A stretch of DNA of 64,000 bases. Origin: Hoplostethus atlanticus. Lineage: Eukaryota; Chordata; Actinopteri; Trachichthyiformes; Trachichthyidae. Location: assembly GCA_034670405.1 (NCBI GenBank), contig JAXDDX010000059.1:598001-662000 (forward strand), given 5' to 3'. Positions 13,576-25,737 of this stretch are shown here, piece after piece (the stretch's first letter is position 1; each line of letters begins with the position of its first letter). Made by a program: the position numbers and the translations under genes. Below the pieces are notes generated by a model that saw nothing but the letters and a program-made list of their open reading frames with translations, ran no database searches and had not been told where the DNA came from.

Positions 13576-13811
13576 AGGAGCTGGTGTATTGTCTGTACCC
13601 CCCCCCATCCCCCATCCCCCACCCCCCATAGCAATGTAGGCTTTTCATATCCATTTCCAGGAAAAAGGGGGATTGAGAATTAGCACAGCTTTGAGTAGTT
13701 ACATAAAACTCACGTGCTCATGGATCTTCAGTTTTCTATGTTGTTTTTCCTGAAGTAACGGTAGATTTACCTCAGGGGTTTAGAAGCTCAGGCCTTTTTT
13801 GGATCGTCTGT

Positions 13812-13844
13812 TTTATTACTTCCCCCATTAGAGGAAGTAATAAA
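13812..13844. repeat. Perfect 12-bp inverted repeat
   Basis: TTTATTACTTCC (13812-13823) and GGAAGTAATAAA (13833-13844) are exact complements around the 9-nt spacer CCCATTAGA. The neighbouring CTGTT and AACAG partly extend the symmetry. Confidence 0.85.
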
Positions 13845-14878
13845 GAGCAAACAGATAAATGATCTCTCTAATTAATGTTTTGTGCGATGATCCTCGGAGG
13901 TGGGACGAACCACAGCAGGATGTGACAGTGACGTCAGAGTGGTGTGATCCGTTTCCTTCCCTACAGTCATTGTTATTCCCTGTGTCTTCCACCTCCTACT
14001 CCCTCTAAAACTCTCCCAATGTTTGTCCGTCTCCGCTTGTATTATTCAGCGAGCTCACATCCCACTCTGTTTACCTCCCTAAATCAGGCTCAGATGGAGA
14101 GAGGGGGGAATTGAGAGGGACAATGAAAGACAGAAACCATTTTAAGGGGTTTAGTTTAGTCTTAGAGGGCCCTCGTGGCCCAGGCACAACTATTAGGAAC
14201 CTTGCGAAGTGGAAGTGAAAGCCCCCCCCCTCCCCGCCACACACCAAGGCACCAGCGCTCTGACATTTTCACTAACTAGGGGGAAGAAACAGGGCAGAAG
14301 GGATGAGGGCACTCATGCATGTTCATCTCTCATCAGGCCCTTCTTCGTTCAAACTCAGTGAAAACAAACAACCAGAGCCGGTCCAAAGAGAGGCTGCCCA
14401 GCTCCGTTTACTCCTCGTGTTGCATTCACACGCATCGGTTTTCATGTGTACTGTGTGTCTTTTGTTGTGTGTGTGTGTGTATAACTGGGTCTGCCTTTGT
14501 GTTCGTGCTGTTATATGTATGTGTTATGTTACGTTTGTCCGTCTGTGCGCATGTGCATAGTTCTTTATGGTCTGTGGTCCTGATGGTTAAAGTGCACTTA
14601 TGCCTACTTGTGTTTTTCTATATATGGGAAGGAATTTATTTGTGTCTGCTCTGACTGCACTTGCACACACACATGAATCAGAGGAGGCGTTTAGAGCGGA
14701 GAAACAGAGACGTGCATTGAAATCTGTCCTGCCACGACTGTTTGCTTCTGCGTTGACTTTACAAACAGCCGAGCTTGGCCGATGTGTTTGCTTGACGCCC
14801 TTCTGGATATCCCATGAACACAAACAGCACTAATATGGGTCAAAGAGTGAGCCCAAAGCAAGGGAGAGGGAGGGTGTG

Positions 14879-14944
14879 TGTGAGAGAGATAGATAGAGAT
14901 AGACAGAGCGAGATAGGTCGAGATAGAGATAGAGAGAGAGAGAG
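14879..14944. repeat. Imperfect GA/GATA tract
   Basis: A purine-rich tract mixing GAGA, GATA and GACA units between GTGTGTGTGA and GTAGCATTG. Confidence 0.85.
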
Positions 14945-15166
14945 TAGCATTGTTCTGTAAATGTTGGAGCATCCCCTCGTCGCACACAGAAGGAGTTCAT
15001 AGGAGTTATGGCTAATCGAGCATGCGGCCAATTTTTTCTTGGCCTGGAAGAAAATTAATCATTAATCAAGTTCTCCTTAAAATAATAAAAACAAGTTACA
15101 ATAAAAAAAAACTCCCCTGAGGAATAAACAGACACAGAGAAGAAGCCAACGGAGAGGAACGCTGCC

Positions 15167-15229
<63 letters not shown>
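15167..15229. repeat. (AG)n microsatellite, 63 bp
   Basis: A nearly pure AG tract with one AAAG interruption near its start. Confidence 0.95.
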
Positions 15230-15230
<1 letters not shown>

Positions 15231-16125
15231 GGCATTTTATATCCCATCGACTGGCCTAATCAGGATAGTGCTTTCTTATTAATCCGCGTCAATATGATTT
15301 CATAGCACCATCACTCTCCTGACAGCCAACGACAAAACCATCGAACCCCCGGCTGAGTGATCAGCGCTGTGCTAGTTAGTGCCACGTCAACAAATCACCC
15401 CGTCGCTGTACTGTCTGTATCCGTCTGGCCTGTGAACGCACCATGTGACTGTTTTGAGGTATTCAAGCCTCCTGACCCGTCCTCTGCAGCACAACAATGC
15501 GAGCTGTCTGCAGAAATGGAAGTTGTTTTTTTTGTGTATTCAAGTTCCATTTGTGTCCTTGAGTGAATGAAAATGCCAACCTGTGTGTTTTTTTTTTTTT
15601 TGTCTCTTCCTCCCCATGTGCTGCTGTGCTGCTGTGCTGCTGTGGTGATGGCTGCCTCTCCGCCATCTTTTCAACAGGTAATGTGATTTTTCCCTCTTTA
15701 ATCCTTTTCCATTGAAAGTTTCTGGCCAATAACAATGACAAAGACGCTTGTGGTAGCAGTTATACAATAGACGTAACCACACCGGGTCTATTTTTCTTGT
15801 TGGAGAGCCGCTCGGTGGTTTTGTCTCCTTCTTCAATCAAGAAACTGGAGCGCATGCCTGTTATGCAGGGGAGCAGGGCGGGGTCGACACAACAGCGAGA
15901 AATAAAATCTGACTCGGTGACACTCGAGTGGCATAAGCTCGGGTGCGGGAATTGCCAGAGTATTATCGCGGCATTATATTTTTGGAGTTGCCAGTCTGAA
16001 AAAAAATGCGACTCCGGGAATCCGGCAGTCGCTTTGAGCTGGAGAGGAGCTCTCGGGTTAGATCTGTGTGGGGCTCAGCGAGGACAAAATAACCGCACAT
16101 TAATCCCTGGAAGCCCTGCATCTGG

Positions 16126-16139
16126 CGTGTGTGTGTGTG

Positions 16140-16202
<63 letters not shown>
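16126..16202. repeat. (GT)n microsatellite, 77 bp
   Basis: A GT tract with one GATG interruption at 16139-16142. It is the longest dinucleotide array in the window. Confidence 0.95.
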
Positions 16203-16204
<2 letters not shown>

Positions 16205-16307
16205 AGCTTGCCACACTGCCCTCATTCACAACTGTCCATATTTCAAATCCCTTGGCGGCCTGCGCTCCAGCTCGCCTCCTCTACCCAACCCCAGTGTTGT
16301 TTTGATG

Positions 16308-16350
16308 TTTTCCCCTCCCTCCCTTCCTCCCTCCCTTCCTCCCTCCCTCC
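16308..16350. repeat. CCCTCCCTTCC polypyrimidine tract
   Basis: Tandem CCCT and CCTT tetramers with no purines over about 40 nt. Confidence 0.85.
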
Positions 16351-16719
16351 TCTTCTAGCATTTTATAATCCACCCATTCCATTGTTTTAAGCCAGCACGT
16401 TTGTAATCCCCCTCCCTCTTTTACACTTGTTTTATTTGACCCCGAAGTGGGCCGCCTCCCTCACCGTCCTCCTCCTCCTCCTCCTCCCCTGACACTCCAT
16501 CTCGCTCGCTAAATATTGATGAGATTTCTGATGAGATGGATGAGAAGTTTCTCTGGCGTCTGTCAGGTGGCGTTCGAGGGATGTGTGATGTAGGTCGCGA
16601 TAAAGGGTGTGACTCGGTCTCACATCACATCCAGGGTAGCAGGGCAGATGATACGCCTCCGCCCAGCAGCTGCCAGACTTCCTTTCTGCTGCGTGGTGTA
16701 ATGTGTGCACGTGTCCACA

Positions 16720-16722
<3 letters not shown>

Positions 16723-16754
<32 letters not shown>
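16723..16754. repeat. (GT)n microsatellite
   Basis: About 15 GT units between ACACTC and CCGCC. Confidence 0.95.
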
Positions 16755-16756
<2 letters not shown>

Positions 16757-17531
16757 GCCTGCGGCTGTTGTCCGAGCCGCAACTCCTTTGTCTGATCCGC
16801 CGTGCGGTGAGTGACATTGACTCGTCTGGCGTAGGTGTTTGCCGGGTTATTTAGAGGTTACATTTTTGGTAGCGATGGCCGATGTGGGCGGTGCAGCCTG
16901 GCATGTGCCGAGACGTTGCTGTAGCTCGGTGTTTATGTTGCCGCTGTCTCTCGGCGAACCCTTTGAGTAATGTTTTTCCCCCCGATTCTGCTCTCTCTCC
17001 CCGTTCGTTCTCTGTTTTTGTCGTTACTGCGTCGTGGATGCACCCAAGAGACTGGTAATGCACTCTGAGCATCACAACATGACAGGCCCTTTTATCCAAA
17101 GTGACTTATTTAATGCTGGTGTCTCGTGCGTTATACACTATTTAGATATGTGCATTGGGGATGTTATGCTCATATTTATGTGTGCGTCTTTTGGCTGTTT
17201 GTCATCTCAACAAACAAACGTCATCTAGACCAGGGCCCTGTCCTTGCACCAAGGATGCGATGCCGCTAGCGCCTCTCCTCCCTCCATCTGATGTTTGATG
17301 GAAGGGGGAGATTACGGACTGATTAATTTGCAGGGGAAGATTTCGGGGGGCCAAAGGAGAGGGGGCGGCAGTGAGCTCAGCGTCTGGGATTATCCAGACT
17401 TAATGGAGGGAATAAAGCGGCCTATGAGTGGCAATCCGCTTTTCCATTCGCGCAGATTTCTATCACATTGACGTGTGATGCTGGTGGTGGAGAAGCACTG
17501 CAGCAGAGCGGGAGGGGGGTGTCACCCCGGG

Positions 17532-17545
17532 CCACTAGGGGGCAC
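17532..17545 (+). promoter_or_regulatory. CTCF-type core motif
   Basis: CCACTAGGGGGCAC agrees with the vertebrate CTCF core CCA(C/G)(C/T)AGRKGGCRS at every position. The flanks are GGG before and TGTCC after. CTCF sites mark domain boundaries and enhancer contacts. Occupancy cannot be read from sequence. Confidence 0.6.
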
Positions 17546-18896
17546 TGTCCTCAGTTTCAGCTAGTAATGTTTACTTACAGAATAACTGTTTGCTTGCAAC
17601 TGGGCAAAAGGCTGCACTTTTCACATTCCAGGCATTTATTTGATAGAAAATGTGTTTTTTTATTTTGTGTTACTTCTGACCTGCTGCCACGAGGCCTGAA
17701 ACCACCACAGTCCAACATTTACCTAAACCATCCACCGTTTATCTCCAGTGAGGAAGTAGCCGTCAACTGTGGGTTGAATTCAGTAGAGCCTTTCTTATCA
17801 GAGGTACACACTTGCACATTGTAAACACTGTGTTTCAGCACACACACACACACATCCACACAGCACTTTCTATAAGTAAGGAACGTACAAAACTGCAGAA
17901 GATTTCATTGTTTGTTTTGCCAGCAGGCCTGTGTGCTCTACAAAGATTGTTTTCCAACAGCCTTCAAAATAAATGTTGTGCTGTTTTCACCCTGATGCAA
18001 TAAGGATTTTGACCCAAATTCAATGCTGTTTATCTGTGGGACTTTTTCACTGGGTGTTTATTTACCCTAGGACACTCAGTGAGGGAGCGGTAGCCGTCCA
18101 CTGTGGTAGAGATCTGAACTTGTATTTAACCAGAATGAACTGAGGGTTCATAAATCACTCGCCATCATTAATCAATGGGGGCAGAGGAGACCAGTGATGT
18201 CCTCTGCAGGTCGTGTTGACTGTCAGCTCCGGGCCTGAAGGGTTGACGATACAACGGGATGGCTCCTTGATGAATAGACTCTCAGTGTAGATTGGTGAGT
18301 GTTAACAGGCCGAGAGGTAAAACGCTGACCTCATTCTTGGCAGGCGAGTCGAAATGGTTCAGATGGTTCTCCTCACTGCACTGCCTGGAAATGTGTCTGG
18401 AACCATGGGTGGGTGGTTTGTGTTAAATTGTCTGCATGTGTTTTTTAGGTGGATGTGGGTGGTTGCATTCATGTGTGTGTGTGTGTGTGTTTGGTTTCTG
18501 TCCATGTAGTCATTTGTGTGTATGTGTTTGTGTGCACACCCTCAGGGCCAAACCATTCACAGCAATGCATCCTCTCATGCCAAGAGTCCTTGAAAACCAC
18601 ACGGTGTGCCTTCAGAGGTTGCGATACGATCTAGCATTGAAGTATTTGTGATATTTATTGTATTCCGGTCTATGTATAGATAGCAACGAATACCCCCCGA
18701 AGGCGCGACAAGGCATGTGTCTGTTCACATTCCCGTTTCGTGAAGTAACAAACTCTCCCCGTGCCACCCAGTTTGTCTCGGGTGAGGAGGGAGATCCAGC
18801 CGAATCACCCAATTATGTCTAAAACATGTCACACCTCTTTTGTTGCTGATATGATGGTCACAGCATGTGTCGGAAGCATCTGTGTCTATATTGCAC

Positions 18897-18936
18897 TGTG
18901 TGTGTGTGTGTGTGGGTGTGTGTGTGTGTGTGTGTG
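18897..18936. repeat. (TG)n microsatellite
   Basis: A TG array with one GGG interruption. Confidence 0.9.
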
Positions 18937-20712
18937 CGTGAACGTTAAAGAAGACAGACATGGTTGCATGCAGTCGCTAAGCTCAGCAATTTCCTGGGAA
19001 GCTGTGTGGCTGTAACAGCTGGCTGGGGAGGAAAGCTGAGGACTAAATTTCCCAGGTGTCCCTCTGTCTCCTCGTAGGACTCCACTTCCACTTCCTCTCT
19101 TTCTTCGTCCCTCCCATTTTTGTCGTTTAGTTCATTTGTTTAGTTTATTTTTGTCTTTCTTCACGTTTTTTTTGTTTCTTTTTGCTTCTTATTGCACCTG
19201 AACAAATAATGCGCTCCTCTCCTGTGTACTGCGATAGTATTTTATTGGTGTATTATGTAGGTCCGAGATACTCAAGAGGTATTATTATTCACTGTGATCA
19301 TTTTCTGAGGAAATGCGTTCACAATGGCAATGTTATTCTCTAAAGAAACACTTTATCAGGTGAGCATGCCTACGTTCTTTTGCCTCCCCTAATGCCGTCA
19401 AAAGGTTCTCCTCTTTTAATTACTTCCAGTATCTTTCCACCGATGTCAAGAATTTCAAAGAATCCCTGTTCATAGAAACAATCTCCTTAATGAGTCTCAA
19501 TATTGTTGGCAACAACAATGGAGGTATTTAAGGGGATAATATGCCTCCGCCCTCGCCCTGCCTCCTCATCTCCATCGTCAAAATGATAACGCTCTTATCT
19601 TGACAGCTGCCCTCTCTGAAAGAACGGGGTGGGCATTCGCCGCTCAGATCCTTTCCTCAAAAAAATTATTTCCATCTCTCACTGGGAATTTGCACCTGGA
19701 GGGGGTGGGGAACTTTGCGTGGCTTTCCTCGACCGTGCTTGATGAGGAGGAGGGAGGTTGAGTGGCACGTTTAATGAAATGAGAGCATTATCTCTGTGTG
19801 TGTTATCGGGGAGATGTGGATGGGTGCCCCCCCGTGGAGCGTCTCTCTGCTGGGCTGGCAGAGGTGAAAAGTAACAGGCCACAAACTGCTGTAGTTAACT
19901 GACGAGGCTCTCTGGGTAACTTTTTAAGCAATATATGCTCTTTTGCACTTCAATTTTCTACACATGTGGAGGTTCTTCTCACTCCTCACCACCTCATGTT
20001 GGTGTGCTGTGTGGTGGTGATTTGTGTCTCTGTAATGGGGAGCATGTATGAGGCTGTTGTCCTTGGTTTCTGGTCCTCCTGACTTGTCGGCCCCCAGTTG
20101 AGTGATGGAGGAGGAAATCAGGCTGCAGAGTGAAGACTACATAGGAGTCGTAAGGGTTAAGAACCAATGAGCTCCAGTCGGTAATGGGATAGGCCTGCTG
20201 GGTGGGCTGTGTGTGTGTGTGTGTGTAAATGTGTGTGTGCACCTTCACATATGTCACACCAGGTGATTGAAAAAACAGAGCGATGTGGCGCCGGCGCGTG
20301 TATGTCACCATGAAAGATGGTGGCAAAGAAGGCCGTGACGTGCGTGCTGAGGTTTGCTGTGCAAGAATCAATGCGATGATTGAATGACTGACTGTCATCT
20401 CCCCCCCCCCCCCCGTCCCTCCTGAGGTGTAATTACTGAGCTGGAATAGCCGTGTCTCTTCGCATCATCAATCCCAATATCACCGCCCTGTGACAGTGAT
20501 GGTGACCAAGACCAATGGAGCGTGTCTGCCGAAGCAGAGTTGCAGTTCAGTCCCAACTTTTCACAAGTTTATCTGTCTTCATCTCTTCATGGTTGATGTT
20601 TGTGGCAATGGTTTAATGTACTTTACCAAGTGGTCTCCCATTGATACGGCTTTAAAAATGTTGTGAATCTAGTAATGTAAAGGAAAAATCTAGCCTGACC
20701 ACTTTAACAATG

Positions 20713-21089
20713 TTAAAGGGGAATTCCAGTATTTTTAAACCTGGGCTCTATGTGTACAAATTCGTCATTTATACTGCAAAATAGCTACAAAAAGTTTTGG
20801 AATTGCTTCGGTAGATCGCCTCAGCCGGCAGTCGCGAAACGGGCTGCTATGGCTGCAAGGTAATCTGTTGGGGCAAGTGCGCCGATCAAAGTAGGCCCAC
20901 TAAAAGTGCTTGTTTTTGCCACTGACAGGCTCAGATTATTATTGGAAGTGTCAGACAACATTACAGAAAGGATCCCTACAGAGATACACCTTTTTCACCG
21001 CAGCAATTCCAAAACCTTTTGTACCTATTTTGCGGTATAAATGACAAATTTGTACAAATAGAGCCCAGGTTTAAAAATAATCCCTTTAA
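20713..21089. mobile_element. TTAA-flanked MITE with long inverted ends
   Basis: A 369-bp element (20717-21085) is bracketed by TTAA at 20713-20716 and 21086-21089. Its ends read AGGGGAATTCCAGTATTTTT on the left and the near-complement ending AATAATCCCT on the right. The inverted repeats run about 90 bp each. They include CTGGGCTCTATG...GTACAAATT.GTCATTTATAC and its complement, and end internally at GGAATTGC / GCAATTCC. TTAA target duplication is typical of piggyBac and Kolobok superfamilies, and the AGGG terminus leans toward Kolobok. The centre is unique, without coding. Confidence 0.8.
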
Positions 21090-21669
21090 GCTTCGGTTCC
21101 TGAGTCCATTTTGTTTGTGTATTTTTCTTACTCCTGTGGATAAACATAGACAACATTCATACAACATAACGTTACATCACGTCAAGATATTTCCAGTGCA
21201 GATAGTTTGATAGGAGAAACACTTTCACCGATCTAAACCATCAACAGTTTCGGTGTGAGATGATCAGAATCAAATCTAGACCATTTTCCACCAACATTCA
21301 ACAATCATACAGAAATCCGCCATAGAAGAGGAAGAGACACCAATATCTCCACCTGCAGCAGCTTCAATAGACCAGAATGCAACACTGCCCAAGACATGTT
21401 GTGTTTTGATTCTTCTCCCATCTACACGTAAACACCCAGCTGAATACAACACTGCGAGGCAAGTCGGCGAAAGTCATTCTGGGAAATGTAGGAAATCACC
21501 GCCTGAAGTGGAAGCAGACGAGGCAGGTCGAGGTAAAGTGGATTCAGCAGCACGGTAAATTACAACACTTCATCACAAAATAAGTCCTGGAAGGCGTTGA
21601 ACACCGCACAGTGGTGATATGTAACGGTGTAAGAGTATCCAAGGGTGGAATTATCCTTTAAGCTTCTTC

Positions 21670-21742
21670 TACTGTTGCATTCACTGCGAGTCTCCCTCTG
21701 GATGAGGCTGTCAGCTAAACGCCTCAACTCTAATGTAATGTG
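21670..21742 (+). repeat. SINE 3' tail fragment (V-SINE-like)
   Basis: The order TGCATTCACTGCGAGTC, CTCTGGATGAGGCTGTCAGC, TAAACGCCT and CTAATGTAATGTGAA corresponds to the very common fish tail CTCTGGATAAGAGCGTCTGC-TAAATGCC-TGTAATGTAATG. Only the tail is present. The promoter head is absent. Confidence 0.6.
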
Positions 21743-22131
21743 AATTCATGTTCTGGAGGTAAAAGTTAATCTCACCTGGTTGGACCTCGGCACTTCAAGG
21801 TGTTTAAGAAAAGATTACTGCTTTTGAGATGTTATTATATACTATTCAAAGTTATCATACTGTACTGTACGTGTATCAGCGCCAATACAGCTCAACTCAG
21901 ATAAAAACGTGTCACCGCAGGCCAATCTGAAGATTTTAAGCTGTTTCACTGTAGAGAAAGAAAAAAAATGGAATGAAAGAGATTATTTTCTTTCACGCCA
22001 TTTATTTATTCAGTTTGCTAACATGCACACTCTTCTTCTTCACATTCACACCGTTACACACTTTCACACCCCGGGAGCTGCCCAGCATAAATACTGTCTT
22101 CTGCTGTCGGCTGAGCGGGGAGGCTGAATCT

Positions 22132-22150
22132 CTTGCTCAAAGGCACCTTG
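22132..22150 (-). repeat. Short inverted counterpart of the 28590 repeat
   Basis: CTTGCTCAAAGGCACCTTG is the reverse complement of the GAGCAAGG core of the fragment at 28590-28650. It is too short to define an insertion. Confidence 0.35.
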
Positions 22151-22414
22151 ACGGCGAGGAGGGGGGGGGAGGACATTTATTATTCTCTTTTTTGTGCCTG
22201 GACACATTCTCTCAGCTGGTCTGGAGGATTTGAGCCGGCGGCCGTTTGGTCACACTCCCACTCCTCCGTCCTGCTGCTCATTTGAGGATGTGAAAGTGGT
22301 TAAACTGTAGCTGACAATGTGTTCCCCTTATTTGTGTGTGTGTGTTTGGTTTGCTGGGTAGTTTGATGACTCAGTTGAGCTTGTTGTATCTGGTTGACCT
22401 TCGACCAGTTTGAA

Positions 22415-22416
<2 letters not shown>

Positions 22417-22447
<31 letters not shown>

Positions 22448-22470
22448 TGTGAGTGTGAGAGTGTGTGTGT
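22417..22470. repeat. (GT)n tract grading into GAGT
   Basis: Pure GT for about 28 bp, then GTGAGTGTGAGTGTGAGA variants. Confidence 0.9.
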
Positions 22471-24504
22471 TGTCTCGTGTGACTGACTGCATATGTATGA
22501 GCAGGCAGATGTGAGGGGAGCAGGCTCTGTTCTCTGCTTACTGTAGCCTGAGCTCTCTCTCTCTCTCTCTCTCTCTCTGATCAGTATTCTGTAGCTGGAG
22601 GAGAAAGTGTCACAGGTTGCCTCAGAGCTCAGCATGGTTAAAAAGACAACATCAGTGGCTCATTTCCCCTGACTTCTCTCTTAATGTATGTGATATCCAT
22701 ATATTTCAAAGTGTGTGTGTGTCAATGTATGTGTGTGTGTGTGTGTATGCTGTACACGTAGTTCCATACATTGTTTGTGCCTGCTTCAGTGTCGATGCCT
22801 TTATGCACAGCGTCTATTTCAGTGCATGCCTGTGTATGTGCATGCATGTTGCAGCTGTACAGTATCCATGTTCCCCTGATGGTTCTCTGCTGGAGCACCA
22901 TGAAACACACCAGGGGCCGTGATGTGCAAGGTGGCTTTTTATGGACCTCATTCATTTGAATCCACCCACTCTCAAGCAATCAAATCCCACCTCAGCTCAG
23001 CATCACACAGTAAAGAAGTGATATTCACCAGTACACCCAAAGCCAACAATATTAAAAATCACTAAAAGATGAAGGCAGTGTCCCAAAGTTCCCGATGCCA
23101 TATTTATCCAAAGGCATTTAATATGTCATATAGCATGTTTCTGTCCTTGACCTACATTGTATATCTCTAGTTCTGGTAGGCTGCTAACATCGCAGCGCTG
23201 GCTAATGTACAATTAATTCATTTTGAGCTAATCTTCTTACCGTGTGAGGAGGAACAATTTGCCCCAGTAATTACATGATGATTGAACGAGTTGTATGGGT
23301 TGATAAATGCTAGAGGCCAGCAGAGTCAGTGAGACCCATCCATTAGACAAATAGATGAGAGGGGCTCATACTTTCAGCCGTGTGAGCTGCTGTGATGTGA
23401 CTTCTAACATGTCATCACCAGCACTGGACGTGTTTCAATAAACATGGTTATGAAAAAACATTAAAAACATTGATGTTCTATTCCAAAATACTTTATTATC
23501 CTTTTGAAACGATAACAATCATTATCTGAATTTCATTTTTTAATATCGCTAAAGCATTTGAGGGACGGTGATGTGATGAGGAAGTGGCCGAGTTCAACAT
23601 CGACCCAAATGAGCCCAAAACTGTCACAATATGATATTATCACACTGTAAAATAAATCATATTAAAACAGCTCTGGGAACTGTTTTCAACTGATATCAGA
23701 CAGATATCTAGTTACTGATTTCACACAACGATGCAGGTATCAGCTGTATATGTTGCCACAACTTTCATCTTGCCACTATATGTACATGGTGCAGGCCGTA
23801 TGGTCGTATCAACATCTACTCAACATCTACTCAACGTCACAATGTCACATGGTAATTTCATTTTTTTTATCAATCATTTTGGAATGAGACCCTCTAAATC
23901 GACATCTCGGTTGTAAACCTCGGGGCTGCAAAAAGTGTCACTCTTTGGTTAAATGCAAGCCATTCCTGTTGTGTGTCACCGGCAGTGATGGAGGTTGACC
24001 TCTGACCCCCCGTCCTCCTCCACCAAGGTCCACCAGTGGAAAAACGTCTCCTCTCTCCTCTGTAAAGGGGTTCAGATCTGGAGAAGAAAGTAAAACCCTC
24101 GTGTAACTCTTGACTTTGAATTCCGTTAAAGTCACTGTGGTAATCAGGGGACAATCAGCTCGTGTTGCTAGCACGATGCTAAACCCACAGCCATCACATT
24201 TACATTTACATTACATTACTGCATATTTATTCATGGAGTATTGTTGCGACGGGGCCTGAGTGGAATGATAGATGGAGCTAATGCATTTTACTTGGAGATG
24301 TATGGAGGGCCAGAATCAATAGGATGTAAAACCCCTTTCACTTTGTATAAAGGAAACGGTTTGGACGCAGAGACACAGCGTTAGCAACCAGATCAAACTC
24401 AGGGAGCACCGGGGCAGGGGTGTCATTTTCCACTTGCCCTTTCATTGGGTGATTGACAGTTAATGTCAGTGACCAGAAGGAAATGGGGGAAAGAAGATTT
24501 GCCG

Positions 24505-24533
24505 AGTGTGTGTGTGTGTGTGTGTGTGTGTTT
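24505..24533. repeat. (GT)n microsatellite
   Basis: About 14 GT units followed by TTTGTTTG. Confidence 0.9.
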
Positions 24534-24867
24534 GTTTGTGTCACTGTCTGCACTACATGCCTGTTAATGGCCGCGTTACATGAACTCGCTTTGCGCATTC
24601 GTTCTCGTGCGCGGGTGTCAGATCCGTGTCAGTCAGAGCGTCTGTGTCCTGCTAGGCGTGTAAAGGGCAGTGGCAGGCGTGCATGGGCTGATTGCTCAGA
24701 CGAGCGTGGCGTTCTGTGATGTTCCCTCCCCCTCGGCTTGGCGAGGGCCGGGTCGGGCCGGGCCGGGTCACCCTGGGCTGAGCTGATTCGGGCCAAAGAA
24801 GGAGAGGCGTGTTTCCTGGGAAGCCACTGTACTGTGTTATTCACAGGGAGTAAACACCAGGGACTGA

Positions 24868-25389
24868 GGCTGCGTTCACACTGCAGGCATTTATGCTCAA
24901 TTCCAAATTGTGGGTCATATCCAATTTTTTTTTTGTTGACTGTTCATATCTATTTTATAATGTGACCTATATCCGATACCATGAAGTGTAAGACATTTCG
25001 ACATTTCAATTTTACGATAACAAAAAAACGTGCATCCTCATTGTGCCGGCGCTACTTTGGTCAAGCTAGCTAACAGAGATGGCTCTTTATTTATTGGGTT
25101 TTGATGTTTTTTGTGTGCAAATCAGCGACGACTTCATCATCAGGTGTTACACGTAAAAAAATAACTATAACAGTTGTGTTTATCCTGCGTACGTAGTTCT
25201 ACTGTCCCCGCGAAATAACGTTTATGATGTAAACTTGACTGGTAACCATGGCGACGCTGATTTGAACGTTGAATGTGAACGTTGCCACAGAATCAGTGGA
25301 TCTGGATCGGAATTTTTTTTTTACTCCATGCCGCTGTTTGCTGTTCACATTGAAGTAATGAGACTTTCAGCTGCAGTGTGAACGTCGCC
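24868..25389. mobile_element. Non-autonomous DNA element with GGCTGCGTTCACACTGCAG termini
   Basis: The left end GGCTGCGTTCACACTGCAG (24868-24886) is matched, inverted, by CTGCAGTGTGAACGTCGCC (25371-25389), 17 of 19 positions. Further inward the two halves carry diverged complements around CATATCCAATT... and ...GGATCGGAATT. I recall this as a widespread fish repeat family. No transposase is visible in the 522 bp. No clear target duplication can be seen, so the superfamily is not assigned. The interior contains GTAACCATGGCGAC, close to an RFX X-box. Confidence 0.7.
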
Positions 25390-25495
25390 GAAGATGGGAT
25401 AGCAAGGGAACTGGTGGGACATTACCTTGCTACCCTTTTTTTTTTTTGTACAATTGCTATACTTCACATGGTGGGGCCCTTCTTGTATTTCTATA

Positions 25496-25737
25496 CAAGT
25501 AAATAGTAAATGGCTGCGTTTATATAGTGCTTTACAATATATGCCTGTGCTTCACCCACTCACACACCGATGGCAGTGAGCTACCATGCAAGGTGCTGGC
25601 CTGACCATCCGGAGCAATTTGGGGTTCAGTGTCTTGCCCAAGGACACTTCGACATGTGGACAGGAGGAGCTGGGGATTGAACCGTCAACCTTGTGATCAG
25701 TGGACAACCTGCTCTTCCACTGAGCCACAGCCGCCCC
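25496..25737 (-). mobile_element. tRNA-derived SINE, copy 1
   Basis: Read on the minus strand from 25737, the element opens GGGGCGGCTGTGGCTCAGTG. This includes a pol III A box (TGGCTCAGTGG). About 45 nt later it has GACGGTTCAATCCCC, a good B box. The body contains AAGTGTCCTTGGGCAAGACA and CTGAACCCCAAATTGCTCC. The tail ends with CTATATAAACGCAGCCATTT. Copy 2 at 47735-48025 has the same order on the opposite strand. Both pol III boxes are recognisable here, so this is the better preserved head of the two. Confidence 0.82.

Larger units (their letters stand above)
3786..20712. other. Noncoding sequence rich in microsatellites
   Basis: There is no supported exon. It holds the microsatellites, minisatellite, hairpin and CTCF-type motif listed separately. 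17084-17110 (CTTTTATCCAAAGTGACTTA) looks like a scrap of a SINE tail. Blocks of unique sequence with homeodomain- or SOX/FOX-type sites (6880-6935, 10770-10970) may be conserved noncoding elements. I infer the whole stretch is a MAN1C1 intron or 5' flank. Confidence 0.5.

Noticed and set aside
15797-16390. 197-codon open frame (+)
   Set aside because: About 26 residues are CV repeats from the (GT)n array and the end is P/S/L-rich from the CCCTCC tract. No coding evidence.
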